Counted from the first letter of the stretch, positions 44,240 to 56,893 are shown. The stretch: DNA of 64,000 bases from Rhodamnia argentea (GCF_020921035.1 NC_063160.1:19565595-19629594); one strand, 5' to 3'. Made by a program: numbers and translations. The notes: generated by a model not told the origin, from the sequence alone.

Positions 44240-46620
44240 AATTTTCTCGATCCAAAACGGAATGAATTTAACAGTCATTTCAACTTTTTATTTTATGCAA
44301 AGTTCTTAGAATTTATCTTTTGTACTTACTCATTGGGAAAATGTAACGGCGATTTTGTTGTGATGTATCTTTTAATATCTTTTTTATTTAATTAGTTCAT
44401 CCATTATGTGCATATGAAAAATCATTAATAAGAAAGAGTTTGGCAGTGGTATGTAGCACTTAAACATAGTAATGTTTTGATTGTGTTAGAAAGCTGTTGA
44501 CGTTCAATTTTTTTGGATTTTTTTGGCGGTTAATCCTAAATTTGCTCAGCTATGTAGAAAATACTATGTTTTCTAGGAAATTATCTCATCGAGGAGGCTA
44601 ATTACGTACAACGGTAAATTTCATTTAGAAGAACAAATCTTCTAATATGCATGAAAATACATTGCGTTTAAAAAAAGGCATAAGATATTCTTAATTATGA
44701 ATATCAGGGAAACTGAATAAATTTACCATCTACGACTTTAAATTTCACTTGAATAATTAAGGGCATTTTTGTCTCTTTTTACTAAACGCGGTGAATTTAC
44801 TCGTAACGGGAGTGGAAATAGCCCGACTGATTAATATAAGATAAGAATTATAGCTCATCGGAATAGTAAGTCATTTGTTTTCAGTCAATTCAAGCAAATT
44901 GAACTCCAGTAGAAAGATATAGAGAGGAGATATCCCTCGGATAATACATTTGTAATGCCCCCAATAAAAATAAAAGGTAAAAGGTTGTTTCCTGTAATCA
45001 ATTGCCAAATAAGAAAAAGAAAAATTGACCATTTATATTGAGTGCGCTATGGAAAATCGTGGTACATTTATGGGATTGTGCATTTGCATTCCTGATTATG
45101 TCAAGTTCTTGATATTAATGGAAAGTTCATAGGTGGAGCTGGTTTTGGAATTGCAGGTTTTCTTGATTTAGTATCAATTAAAGGTGTGCTTTCCTATTCA
45201 AGGAAAAGTATCCAAAATGTCCTAGATATATTACATGGCAGCCATTTTATTCATAAATATTTCAATTGTACCAACATAGTTCTAAACTTTTTAATGATTT
45301 GTCAATTTAGTCCTAAACTTTTTGACAATTTGTTAATATAGTCATTTCGACTAATTATCCAAATAGTAGGCTTAGGACCAAATTAACAAATTTTCAAAAG
45401 ATTTAGGATAAAATTGACGAATCGTCAAAAAGCTCAGAGCTTTTTGGACAACTGTCTCCTTGTTCAAAGAGGCACAGAAATGGCAACTTTGCTGGAAAGA
45501 AAGGCACGAAGATGACTTTATATATAATTTGTATGCACACATTCTAAAATGCTTCGAATGTTTCTATTATAGTAAAACTGAAAATTCTTAAAACTCGCAA
45601 GATTTGACAAAAAAACAAAAAAAAAAGAGTAAGTAATTCACTTCAAACTAAAAGAAAATTACAAAAACTAGATTTTCCAGAAATTTACAATTTTTCTTTA
45701 TCTGACTTGCTAACTTTCCTTTTGACACTATATGTAGAATTATGGTATTTGTTTACCATATTAGCCTGTTTCTTTACTTAGGAAGGTGCACCACGGAGCG
45801 CGGTTCAACGACATAAATTTCGTTATGTCATATATTTTAGAAGCCTAATAGGGTGTACGGGAATGTTTTGCCCATTATTTACACTGTTAGGAGAAATTTC
45901 AATTAAGGATATGAAATGAGACCGTTTTTCAAAAGAAGATTTAGAGTGAACCTACTTTGATAAGATTCTCGAGTGATAAACTTAATCTCAGATAAATCCC
46001 CTAGCACACTGGCCAACGAGCCCGTGCATCTCTCGCCCATCTCCGGTGAGATGCCTATGACAAACATGGGCACACCGGCTGGTGAAAATTTGGCCGGCCA
46101 ATGAGCTCAATACCTTATTGGAAAACTATAGACACTTTAGCATCTCTTTTCGAGGCAAGGTCCAATCTTTGACTTTCTTTGGAGAAAGCGGTCCACTTTA
46201 GATTTTTATTCGAAATTTCCTCCTTATTATTAAGATGTTGAAGTTGGTAACCGGCAATGAATAAATTCTTGAATGGACATCTATCCAATTCCAAATTTGA
46301 GAGAGAGAGAGAGATCGAATTTGGAAATGAATAGCCAAAATCAATTCTCTTACGTAATACTCTTATGAAGTATATCTTTACGTAATTTATTTTCCCAAAC
46401 CGGATATAAAGATGCATCAACAGAATTTTATTAGAGCAATATATTTTTATCTCCTGCATACGTGCTTTGTTCTGTGAACAATGATATGAAAAACATATAA
46501 CATGAGAATAGTAAGTCCTTGGACGTCGGTTTTTTCTAATCGGAATTATACAAAAAGAAAATCTTTTGAGAAAAAAATCATAAAAGTGGTTCTTTTTTAG
46601 GGAAAAGATTATATAGAATA
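44240..46620. repeat. Segmental duplication block D3, upstream part
   Basis: Starts with tctcgatccaaaacggaatg (cf. tctcaatccaaaacgaataa at 15248) and follows D1 through to the region before the tRNA-like relic. It contains the MITE insertion at 45208-45460, which D1 lacks. Confidence 0.7.
45208..45460. mobile_element. MITE inserted in block D3
   Basis: An AT-rich element of repeated aaacttttt.aatttgtcaatt words in both orientations, related to 5915-6632. The corresponding position in D2 is uninterrupted (gctttcctattcaaagagcc near 39933). Confidence 0.6.
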
Positions 46621-46637
46621 AGTAGGGGAACGCCAGC

Positions 46638-46710
46638 ACCAACTTTCCTACAGCTCTGTTGGCTGCGAGTGCTCCCTCTCGGAACCCAGGTCTGGAGTTC
46701 GAAAGTTGGT
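46638..46710 (+). other. 73-base tRNA-like relic, second copy
   Basis: Same length and perfect ACCAACT/AGTTGGT arms as 16756-16828. The anticodon-like arm has changed (gcgagtgctccctctcgg) while the box B-like gagttcgaa is unchanged. Part of the segmental duplication. Confidence 0.5.
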
Positions 46711-46717
46711 ATAGAAA

Positions 46718-46845
46718 GGGGGAAAAATACACTTAAGTGCCATAACTTTTAAAAATCGTTCATTTGAGTATCATGTGAACGATTTTGCTCTAACTTAGCA
46801 TTTAAGTGAATATTGTGGCATTTAAGTAAACGTTTTGAAAGCACT
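46718..46845. mobile_element. Internally deleted relative of the 27.6 kb MITE
   Basis: The sequence gggaaaaatacacttaagtgccataacttt then gtgaacgattttgctc and aagtaaacgttttgaaag repeats the modules of 27559-27921 in a shortened copy. The right end is not clear. Confidence 0.55.
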
Positions 46846-47043
46846 TTTGTTTTGCTCAATTTTTCTTTTTCAATGTCTTCCAGTTCAAGAAAATATTTTT
46901 GTTTTCCTTTTTTCCTGTCAAGATCTTCAAGTTCAAGAAAAATATCTGCAGCAAAGAGAAGAGGAAGTTGCGATGCTGCGTGGTGAGGCTCGACCCCGTG
47001 GATCCTTGATTTGCCACGTGCCCATCATCTCTTACTAAGTAAA

Positions 47044-47884
47044 CGTAGGGAAAATTTCAAAAAAGGGCACCAAGTATCTTTATTTTTTCAAATAAAGGCT
47101 TGAAGTGAATTTTATTTCAAAGAAGGGCTTGAAGTGCCATTATTGTCTCAAAGAAGGGTTTGAAGTAACTATGGTTATTTCAAATAAGGGCTTGACCTCA
47201 TCGACCAGCCAAATTTTCCAGCCGATCAAGGGCATTTCTATAAAAATATAAATTTAACCTAATTTTTTGTTAAATTAAATTAAAAGAAAAATAGAAAGTT
47301 GAAAAAAAAGAAGAAGAGGAAAACAATCGGGAGGACTAACCTCCCACTTGTGGCCGTCGCCTCACCAATGGTGGGGTGGCAACTATGGCCTCCGGGGTCG
47401 CCGTTGACCCCGCCGACCAGCCCTCTCCAAGATCCGGGCAAGGGTCACCAGCCCTCTCTCGGGTACGGCCGAGGGCCACTACCATCTGTTGGGACCGGAT
47501 CGGGGTGAGTTGCACCGTCTACCTTGGTTCGTTCCCGGCCAATGGCCGCAGCCCTCGGCCGGACCCGAGCGAGGGCCACCGACCCTCTCCCGGCTTGTCT
47601 GTCGGCGAGGTCACCGAGGCACCGACAACCCCAATGGCCATAGCCACCGCCCCACTAGTGGTGGGGCGACGGCCGATATATCTCCCGCTTTTGTTCTTTG
47701 TTTTTTTTTTTTTCAGTTTTTTTTTTAAATATCTTAAAAAACAGAAAAGGGGAAAAATAAAATAAAATAGTAAATTATCAAAATGCCCCTAGCTAAAGTA
47801 ATTGAGACTAATATAATTACTTCATGGCCTTATTTGAAATAATGTGCACTTCGAACCCATTTTTGAGACAATGAGAGTAGCCTC
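47044..47884. mobile_element. Non-autonomous transposon inside the second GNAT copy
   Basis: The ends are inverted: ...ttatttcaaataagggcttg and tgtctcaaagaagggtttga on the left match the reverse complement of ccttatttgaaataatg and gaacccatttttgagacaat on the right. The interior is GC-rich (47330-47680) with its own inverted segment built on ggtggggtggc / ccgccccactagtggtgggg. It replaces the sequence equivalent to 17104-17243, including the start codon of the intact gene. Confidence 0.65.
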
Positions 47885-48836
47885 CTCCAAATTCCCCTCG
47901 AACAACCAAAGAATTCACTCCAGAGCCCGAATTTCCACTCCATCAATCGCACCAATCTCCCAACTAAGAGCCACCGAACTTCAAGAACCCCAAAGCAGAG
48001 ACCACCAACAATAACTTCCCAACCATGGCTGACATAGTCAGCGCCTCAACAGCGCAGAACCTTGACATTGAGCTGAAAACGCTGGGACCCTTTTTCAGAA
48101 TCACGGCCAGGAGATTGGACACCCAAGGAGAGCTCGGGAGGGATGAAGGTCTGATCAGGGTCTGGACAGGAGGGAAGATTCTGCACCTGGATTCGATCAG
48201 GTTGAGGAGAGAGACTCCGGGGATGGAGAGATCCATATTCGGTATAGGGCTGTTCATTGGAGCTGTGGCCGTAAGGCATGGGCACGAGTGTGGTTCCAGG
48301 AGGGCTGAATTGCTGGCCGTCAATGACTCCGACCTTTACCATTCCAAGGTTCCTCTTCTTGTCTCTCTTTCTGGTTCACGTTCTTGACGAGTTAGGCTCC
48401 AAAAGTTTTGACCTTTTTCAAGGTTTATTCAGATTCGTCCCTTGGTGAATCATAGGACTGCCTTGTGAATGTCAAATGAAGTATGGATGGCTAAGAATAC
48501 CCCTCCACCTCTCTCTCTCCCCGAATTGAATTTGATCACATGATCATGGTTGACTGATAATGCTCTTGCCCATTTCTTAAAAATGGTTGAATTTGATGGA
48601 AAAGTGAAGAAAGAACTCATACTGTGACCTGCATCCCAAGTTAAGTTATTTTGAGGAAGACATGGATTATTATCGAATAGGGAATTCCACCTATTTGCTG
48701 GACAACAGCCACATAATAACTATGCCGTTGTCGAAAGTCAGGAAGCATGAGCATTCTCATTCCAGTGAAAAGTTAGTCACAGCTTGCCCAATTTTTTTTA
48801 CCAATAAATCAATATTACCCGAAAATTCGCAGCCAT
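47885..48836 (+). pseudogene. Second GNAT-fold gene copy, decayed
   Basis: Matches the intact gene from within the transit peptide through exon 1 (MADIVSASTAQNLDIELKTL ... AVNDSDLYHSK) to the donor at about 48350 and most of the intron. Exon 2, with the YTRIGF motif, is missing: similarity ends near 48836 (cccgaaaattcgcagcc). The 5' coding end is replaced by the transposon at 47044-47884. What remains of exon 1 stays nearly open, with only conservative differences, so the duplication is fairly recent. Confidence 0.85.
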
Positions 48837-49302
48837 CATGATCATAGAAAATGAAAATGCCCTTCGATCAAGTCCTTTTTTGAAGCAAAGTCCAATTCAA
48901 GCTCTTATTTGAGAAAATAAGAGCATTGCGAGCTATTGTTTGAAATTTTCCCTAATTCTTGCTGAAAAATAGTGATAATAAGAGCTCAATTTTTTCGCAA
49001 TCATCTTTGTAACTACTTATATATTCATGGAAAAAAAATTCATTGGTCTCATTCTCTAAATATTGTAATATTTTTGTTGTACTTATTTCGTTGGATCATC
49101 CTTTTTGCAAATTATTTAACAACTACTCACAACTGCTATGATCAATTCACAAAATAATCATTCAATTTCTCTCAAAATATTTTGATTTCTTCACTATTCA
49201 TGTATAACATTATGTGTGTCTCAACACCGATATAAAATTAAAGATGTGATAGGAATTGATGAGCTCGAGAATCCTTTGATTAGTATTGAATGAAAATATA
49301 TC
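48837..49302. other. Intergenic DNA, nothing recognised
   Basis: AT-rich sequence with no gene or element identified. Confidence 0.4.
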
Positions 49303-49314
49303 TCATGCAATTGA

Positions 49315-49487
49315 TTAGACGCATGGCCTTAGACGGTTAAACCGATGAAGTCACATGTTCAACTCCCAATGACCACGTCTTGGGGGATTTACCTGGTGGT
49401 ATTGGCAAAAACTCCCACCACCCCGAGAAATAGTTCATTGCACGTGGGAAACCTCGGTTATCATATATATATATATATATATATATA
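49315..49487 (+). mobile_element. tRNA-derived SINE
   Basis: A box A-like tggccttagacggttaa and box B-like atgttcaactccc lie about 30 bases apart, followed by an unrelated body and a (TA)n tail at 49462-49487. It is flanked by tcatgcaattga (49303-49314) and tcatgcaaattga (49488-49500), a target duplication of about 12 bases with one indel. Confidence 0.7.
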
Positions 49488-49500
49488 TCATGCAAATTGA

Positions 49501-50650
49501 CTAAATTGGCATAGGCGATGAAAATTATTCTCACCAACCTTTTTTTTTACCTTACCCAAAAAAAAAAAGAGCAGTCATTTTTTTTTTTTTGGTAAGGAAA
49601 AAAAGAGCAGTCATTCCATTCTCTTTATTCCATATTAAGCAACACTGCCCTATTAGACATATTAAATAGAATGAGGTCAATAGTAAAATGCCCAATACAA
49701 AGACCTTACCTAAGTATATGTAAAAAAGGGAAAGATATTTCTCTATTTGAATTTTTCAAATGTCATTGTAGGGTAAAAAAGATTCAAATTTTAATAATGA
49801 AGCATGTGAAAGATAAGATGTAGTTACAAATTTATGTGTTTGTCCATTCATAAATATTTATTAGATAAGTCTTTAAGGATATTCGAGAATGAAAAGAATC
49901 AAGATTCTTTAATAATAGGTGTCCGCTTCTCTTTATACAAGAATATAGATAACTTATCTTTTACAAGATTGAATCGACATCATATTTACATATAAAAAAA
50001 AAAAGAAAATCAACATTGTATGGATGTATTTACAAGTGAGATTCTGGCTGTATTGACCACATTCATTTGGTTATTCTTTACTTTGGGACCAAATTGGTTA
50101 GTGAGCAAACTTATGCACCTATTAATACGAAAAAGGGGTTTGTTTCTAGAAGCCCAATTTTTCGCATATTTTGAATGGAAATTCGAGTTTCGACCGAAAA
50201 AAAAAAAAAACGGAAATTTCGAGAGAAGTGCTTAAATTGTCGCAGAAGTATAGTGCATGGACTAGAATTATAAACAATGTATAAACACCAAAAAATAAAA
50301 TCCCCCTAAAAATAGAGGGCCAAATAAGGTAATTTCCCTTCTATCTTGTTTTCTCACCTCTAGGTTCAAATCAAGATAACCTAATCTGTAAAGCCCCCAA
50401 AAAATTGCTCTCGATTAGATTTCCTGTTCAGAGATTCAACCTAATCCGACAAAGATCCAATCTTTACGGGCATCATCAGACAGTGAAGCTGAAGCCCTAG
50501 TCGGACACGGATTCCGACCCGGAAGCTGCTTTCAAGTCGGGTACGAATCTAATCGAAACCGAACTAGAAGTATCTCAGAACCTCAGCCGCCTCCCTCGCC
50601 GTCGCAAAATATTTAATTTCGCATGTCGTCCAAAGGTCAGATATCGACAT
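49501..50650. other. Intergenic DNA, nothing recognised
   Basis: AT-rich. A short word (aaaagagcagtcatt) occurs twice near 49568 and 49602. An open frame at 50020-50235 encodes a hydrophobic N-terminal stretch but resembles nothing known to me. Confidence 0.4.
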
Positions 50651-50785
50651 ACCATGTTTTTTCGGGTGAAAGCTGTCAAGTTCTTGTCGACGTTCCCCTG
50701 TCTTTCCATTCGCAGAGCATTCAGTGAGCATGGCACTTCAGAAGCGTGAGTTTCTTCTTCCCTGCAGTAAGTCTGTCGAGCGAAT

Positions 50786-53700
50786 TTGTCTGAAAATAAC
50801 AAGGATGTGAAGGCAAAAGGCATCGCTGAACGGTGCAGGTTCGGGCTGAGCGAGGAAAGGCGGCGGGTTTGTGCATCGCGACTCCGCGGACGCGGACGGG
50901 GGAGAGGGCGGAGTCGTGACGAAGAGGACACCGAGAATGCCGAGGTCGACGTTGGGTTATCACTTAGAGGAGTTGTTCAAGAAGAAGTAGGCAACTTTTA
51001 TGTCATGTGCTTTGTGTTTTTTTTTTTTCCTCTGTTTTTATGCGAGACAGTGAATGATTTGGTGTTTAATCATTCAAGGGGGTCGGTCAGAGAAGATGCA
51101 TTGACCTCTATAATCCAGACATTCAACCAGCAGATTGAGTATGAATTCGTCGAGAATAGGTGAGTGAATCATGTGTATCTCACTTTCATGGTGCAATTCC
51201 CAAATTTTAATTACTTAGTTTAGGTGATAATTATGCGGGCATTGCTTTGTTCATCATGAGCAGACTTGTTTACCTGGTGATCTGTTTTTTTCTGTGTTTG
51301 TCCTTCGAAGCTTTGCTACTTTGCTCTACCGATTCCGGAATTGTGCGAAGAGTGGTACGTCTAAGGAGGTGGCCTTAGCGTGTCGTGCAATTGGTGAGTT
51401 ATATTGTACACATTATATATACGCGCGCACGTATAAAACATATTTATTGGTAGATTCGGCTAATGACGTGTGCCTTACTTGATGTTTCTATGTAGGGTTG
51501 CTGGCGATGACAACCAAATGCAGGGACAAGGCTCACGAGCTGTACGAAGAATCTGTTTCCTTATTTTCCATGGCACTCAAACCTCATTCCAAGAAACACT
51601 ATTGCGAGGTACAGTCATTGGAAGAATGGATCATGAGCTACAATAAGGTCTTCTTGGTTGAGACGGATATCGCAATTGAATTTCAGTTAATTCTGGAGGA
51701 TAGAGAATTAACCTTGCGATCACATATGCAGATGGTGAATAGCTTGGTGGTGGTTACCTACTTCTGTGCAGATGTTTCGGTGGAGACTGAAAAGTCTATG
51801 CAGATTTTGTGGGATTTCATTCACCAAGAAGGTGTCACTAATGTATGCATGCACCTAAAGCTAAATTGAAACTCAGTGGTATCTTCTAATAATGATATAA
51901 TTGTGAAATCATCAAAACTTTCAATTGCTTTGTATGTTTATGAGACACAATTGCAATCGATGGCATTCTTCTTAAAGAAAGCAAAGCCTGAAGCTTTAGT
52001 ACTTGCTCTTTTTGTTGGTTAGAAGTCTGAGGATGCTGATGCAATATCCATTCTTGTTGCTGCAATATCTGCATGGTCTTGCTTGCTGTCAACGCTTGAT
52101 GGATGGAGAGTCGATAGCAAGCGATGGAAGGGGTGAGTGAGGATATACCCAACTGTCTTCTCATGTTTATCTACTGTTCACATTTAATCCCTGCAATTAC
52201 TTAGCTGATGCGTGTAGCATCGATTTTGTTTTCTCTTAACCGATGTTGAGTTACTATTCTTTTAGCTCATCTATCTAATTTATTACCGTACTCGTTGCGT
52301 TTACTTATTTATTTATTTATTTTTTGGCGATTTGATTCAGGGCTATACCTTACTTCTTGAGCCTACTAAAGACCAACTATATTGAATCCCTTCAACTGGT
52401 AGCATGTGAAGCGTTGTTTTTGATACTGGAAATTGGATCTCTCCGTAAGTTCTCTGACGAAACCGAGGCTTGCGATGACATCGCAAAGCTATTGAGGAGT
52501 ACAGTCTGCAGCATAAATCCAAACTTCATCAAATATTCGGAGGTAACAATCTTACTTTACGCGGACCTGGACCTGGGGTTTGAGTTTGATTTGAAGTTGT
52601 TGATTTCAGAAGGACAAGTTCCCAAAGAAGAGTATAGCAGTTGGCAGACAAAGAGTAGTGTTATCAACATGGTCAGAGTTCATACAGGTACCACTGCTGC
52701 TTTGTAGCTCCTCTTCTTTTCATTTAATTTTTCATTGAAGAAGAGGCTGCTTATGATTCACCGACATTTTTTATTCCTATGACTTGACAGCTAAATTTCC
52801 TGAAGCTGTTTTTAGGACAAGAAGGATTCGTCACTCATATGCTTGTAAGATTCTGATTTTAGTTCCTAGAGTTGTATTTCCACTTTTTCTGCTTTGTGAA
52901 CCATAATGATAGCCGACATTTTTTCTCTCTCCAAACAGGGAAACAAACTCCTCAGAGATGTGTTCGAGTTCATTAACCAAGATAGTCCTTCGGACACTCG
53001 CCTCGACGTACCAGAAAGAGAAGAGGTTCGCAGGACCGTTGATCTCTTATAATGACATAACTGCAGAATTGCTAATCTCTTATGAAGTCATAATTTACAG
53101 TTTCTAGCTCAAAAAAATCTTTAGGCATGTGGATAAGCAAAACTGACCAATATTAACAATTTGCAGGTGGTTAAGAAATACTTGCTTCCGGGTCGAAAGC
53201 CTAAAGCTAGAGATAAAGCAAGAAGCAAAGAGATCGATCTTTCTTTCTCTTCCAGCAAGGCAAAACTAATCGATCATGTACTAAACCGAGACCATGCTGA
53301 CAAATACAGTCCTCGTTTCTTTCGGTTTAGAGAAGTTCCTCGTCATTTATTCAAACGAAATAACTGCTTTATCACAACTAGCAATATCCAAATCACGAAT
53401 CCTAAGTACTCGTTCGCAGCCTTTGCAAAGGGGGAAAAAGAAAACTTCCACCAAATGCATTCCTAAGTACCAACCTATGAAACTGCATTTGAGGAAATTT
53501 TCTTCTTTTGCCAAATAGAAATCTAGCCATTTCACTGTTAGCTTCAGGAATTAGCCTTCTACATTGTAACGCAGACTTGTGAAATTTTATTTGCATCTCC
53601 TTCTCAGAGAATGAACAAGTCGGCGAATTCTGCTAAAAGCAAAGCAAAGACACAGCTCTTGAACAAGAACCGAACATTGTCACAGGTAGGCTCATCTGAC

Positions 53701-53941
53701 CTCCGCTGCGATGCTACGTCTGCTGATCTTGAGCGTCACATTGGCTTAAACGACACTATCTGTTAACTTATCCTTAGAATTTGATAAGTTTTGTGGGGCT
53801 AACAAGCACAAGACCCTGCACTTCTAGTTACTTTCCCTGACTATGCACGTAAAGGCCTTAATCTTGCTGCTAATCCCTCACCACTTGTAATTGTTCTTTT
53901 TCCAGGAAAGGAACATTGGCCATTTCATTTCTGAAGATTGA
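50786..53941 (+). CDS. Interferon-related developmental regulator (IFRD) family protein
   Basis: IFRD proteins are HEAT/ARM-like; plant members are linked to salt response. Supported exons: up to 50986, 51047-51159, 51311-51393, 51496-51608, 51732-51842, 52023-52132, 52341-52542, 52610-52687, 52791-52844, 52939-53025, 53608-53685 and 53906-53941. All listed junctions keep the frame. Key matches: RGSVREDALTSII, SFATLLYRFRNC, SGTSKEVALACRAIG, ETEKSMQILWDFIH, AWSCLLSTLDGW, CEALFLILEIGSL, LNFLKLFLGQEGFVTHML, and the C-terminal SAKSKAKTQLLNKNRTLSQ then ERNIGHFISED. The first ATG is not resolved; the open frame is already running near 50790. A frame starting at 53167 (VVKKYLLPGRK...) may be an alternative terminal exon ending at 53466. 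Otherwise the gene looks intact. Confidence 0.82.
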
Positions 53942-54484
53942 AAGTCCATATACTAAGACATGCAGATTAGTCGGCTACTCACAGAGACTATCATAATTTC
54001 TGAGAAATCTCATTCTTTTTGGTCATTATTACCATTGTTATTGTAACATAATTTACTCTTGCAAGCTAACACCATGCTTTTCATCGCTTATGGCCAACCT
54101 TTCCAGAAATGAGCAATACGCCCACTTCATCAGTTCTTATCATTCTGCATCAGTAAGCAACCGTGAATCACATAACTTAGCCAAAAGACATCTTCCGAGT
54201 ATTTTCAATTATTTCTGGTGCGCAACCAAAAAAAAAAAAAATCCATACCCAATTCGAAAGCAACAAACAAAAGCGACAGCTTCAGCACCCACAAGCTTGT
54301 CTTAAATACCTCTTAAACGCCAAAATAACAGTAAATAATTTAGATAAAGAAGACCTCACACTTGGATTCAAAGAATAATATAGCAAGGTCAGTGACTTAA
54401 CAAGTCCAGTGCGGGTGCTTGAACAGAATACAATTCACGGCCTTAGTTCATGCTAATACAGGCCTGTATCAACACCGAAAAGTT

Positions 54485-55885
54485 TCAATATCCGCTCCTC
54501 GAATTGTATGTGTTCTGAGATGTCGCCTGTCTAGGGGGAGGAGGTTTTGCATATTCAGCAAATACTACCCATCCATCAATAAACTGCATCACGGTAAATG
54601 GAAGATGACATGGCATAAGTTATTGCATTCCAATTAAATTCAATGACATGGATAGCAAACTTCGCAGGACACAAGTAAATAGGACACATTTTAGTCTTTT
54701 CTTTTTTTAATATTAGCAACAAAGTTGGATTTCATGTAGGAATAAACCATTGCCAAAAGGCACGTTAAGTCACCAAGTCAGTCTAATTCTGCAGAGTTCA
54801 TGGATTCAGATTGGCCTATCGCTTAGTTCATGTCTGAAGTTACATCAGGGAATGTTTAAATTGCAACCAATTCATCAGTGATCACAACAGATAGCCAGAC
54901 AAAATACAAGATATGCAAGCAAGAACGAACCTTTGCATCCAGTCCTTTTATTCCTTCTGCAGCATCCTCTATCGATGAATACTTCACAAAGCCAAATCCT
55001 TTTGAGTAGCCATTATTCCGATCTGTAACCACTCTGGCTGTATAAACACAAAGCTGCTCGTGTTAATAGCTTGATTTCCAAGCACTCAATGTAATGGGAA
55101 AGGATGCGAAAACACGCACACCCTTCACCCCAGTCCGTTGGGTATTTCAAAATGGGCAAGGCGATAAACACATGGAAAGGAGACTGAAAGCTGCGAAAAA
55201 AGAGGATGAAAAACCAGCCACCTCATGAGGCGTGTTTATCACTAGCCATAGTTATACGCAGTTACGCATGTCAGTGTGTACACGCTCGAGTGTCATGTGA
55301 GACTCAGTGTGGACAATATCTTTTGGACGAATATGTAAGATTACCATAAACAACTTGGCCAAACTTTGAGAATTCCTCGCGGAGCTTCTCCGATGTTGTT
55401 CTCTTATTAAGCCCTGTAGTACAATAAAGGGCAAAATGCATGAGTTCATCGACATAGCCACGAGGCAATAAATCAAATGGTGAACTTGAAGACAATTACA
55501 TCCAACGAATCTTTTGAAAAGGACTGCCCAGATATGTTCAAGACTTGTAAGGTAGGGAATAGCAACAATAAGCAGAGTTAAAATTCTACTCCTCTCCAAC
55601 GGAAAAGAAGCAGACACAATCGAAGTCCGCGAAAACTACGCGCTAAAGTACAGAGACTAGAAAACACGAGAGATTTAAGCAAACACCCAGATCAAAAAAT
55701 TGAACAGGCCGAGAAAAAAATCAAGACTTTTTACCTGAGACGAAGAGAGTATCGGAAGGAATAGGCGCAGGCTTGTCGCTGGCGGCGGCGGCGGCGGCGG
55801 CGGCTGTAGCCCTGGAAGCCGGGAGATGGGAGTCGAAGATCGAAGTGGAGAGAAACCTTCTCGCGATTCCGAGTCTCAGTGCCAT
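54485..55885 (-). CDS. Small organelle-type RRM RNA-binding protein
   Basis: Four exons (minus), 55885-55735, 55413-55345, 55037-54931 and 54583-54485, give 141 residues, all junctions in frame. The N-terminus MALRLGIARRFLSTS is an Arg/Ser-rich targeting peptide, followed by an alanine run encoded by (GGC)n. One RRM spans residues about 46-125, with RNP2 LFVSGL and RNP1 KGFGFVKY; the tail is short, Pro/Arg-rich and ends SRSGY. Length and layout fit the plant ORRM2-like / small RNA-binding protein group acting on mitochondrial or plastid RNA, including C-to-U editing in some members. Targeting and role are inferred. Its start is about 1 kb from the oppositely oriented 5-oxoprolinase. Confidence 0.85.
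55780..55803. repeat. (GGC)n coding microsatellite
   Basis: Eight GGC triplets, read on the minus strand as an alanine run in the linker between targeting peptide and RRM. Confidence 0.9.
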
Positions 55886-56893
55886 TTCTCGACGGAAAAG
55901 ATTGACAGATGCTACGCTGCGCGATGGGTGGTTCGAGAGGTCGGTAAACCCTAAAACCCTGAGAGAAATGGTTGGTTTGAGAGGTCGAACCGATGTTCAC
56001 TTCGGGGGAGGTGAAGCAGTTCGTTCATTTGGGGGCTTTCATGGGCTTTTGAAGCGGAAAAAAGCCCAAAGGGAGCTTACTTCTGGCGGATGCCTCCGTG
56101 CATCTTACATATTAAAACATTAAAATTAAGACAAGTTTCAAATTATAACAAATTAACTTTTTGACCGTCAAACTTTTCATATTGATAATTTGACAGATTT
56201 TTCGACCGAAAAAGAATATTCACAAATTTGCTTTTGATTAGCTTTCGTCAAATTTTAGCGTTAAATTGATTGTGGACGTGGATGACATGTAATGATCGTG
56301 ACAAGTCTAACAGAGGTATCAATTTGAGATTTTTTTTCTTTGATATTATTTATAGGATCCTTGAGAGGATGACAAGGTGTCTGTCCACTTCGACCAGTTC
56401 CGCTTATTATTATTTTTTTCATTCGACCGTCAAATCAGACAGTGGATTAGCAGGGAATCGGGTCAGTGTTGTTCACAACCTCTCCACAAAGCTTCTCTCC
56501 CCCTCTTCCCTGCTCGTCTGCAAGGCAAGGCTCCTCATGTCCTGCTCTAATTTTTGGAGTTCTTCTTTTCCACTGATCATGTCTTTGTTTTCAGTCGTCC
56601 ATCAGTTGTAGATCGCTCTGTAATAAACCAATCGATGTCGCGTCGAAGAATACCAGTTATAGTGATTTCTCAATCCGTGAGTTCGCGCAATCTAGTTTCT
56701 TGAAATTTTTGACTCGGTTTAGATTTCAAGGTTGAAGACAATAATACCCTGCAATCAAGTTCTGATTTTGCTCATCAAGGCATGTTCTTTGTGCTGGGGC
56801 TTTGTTGACATCTTCTTCTTTTTTTCCAAATGGGAATCTCGCGGGACTGTTTTCTATTATTGGTAGTCTGATCTCTGAGATTTGACTGTGGAT
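55886..56893. promoter_or_regulatory. Divergent promoter region, RRM protein / 5-oxoprolinase
   Basis: About 1 kb separates the two start codons. No single element is assigned. Confidence 0.4.

Noticed and set aside
47299-47765. GC-rich Pro/Gly-rich open frames
   Set aside because: They lie inside the non-autonomous transposon and follow its internal inverted repeat; composition alone explains them.
50020-50235. 71-residue frame with hydrophobic start
   Set aside because: No homology recognised, AT-rich setting, ends in a poly-lysine stretch from an A run.
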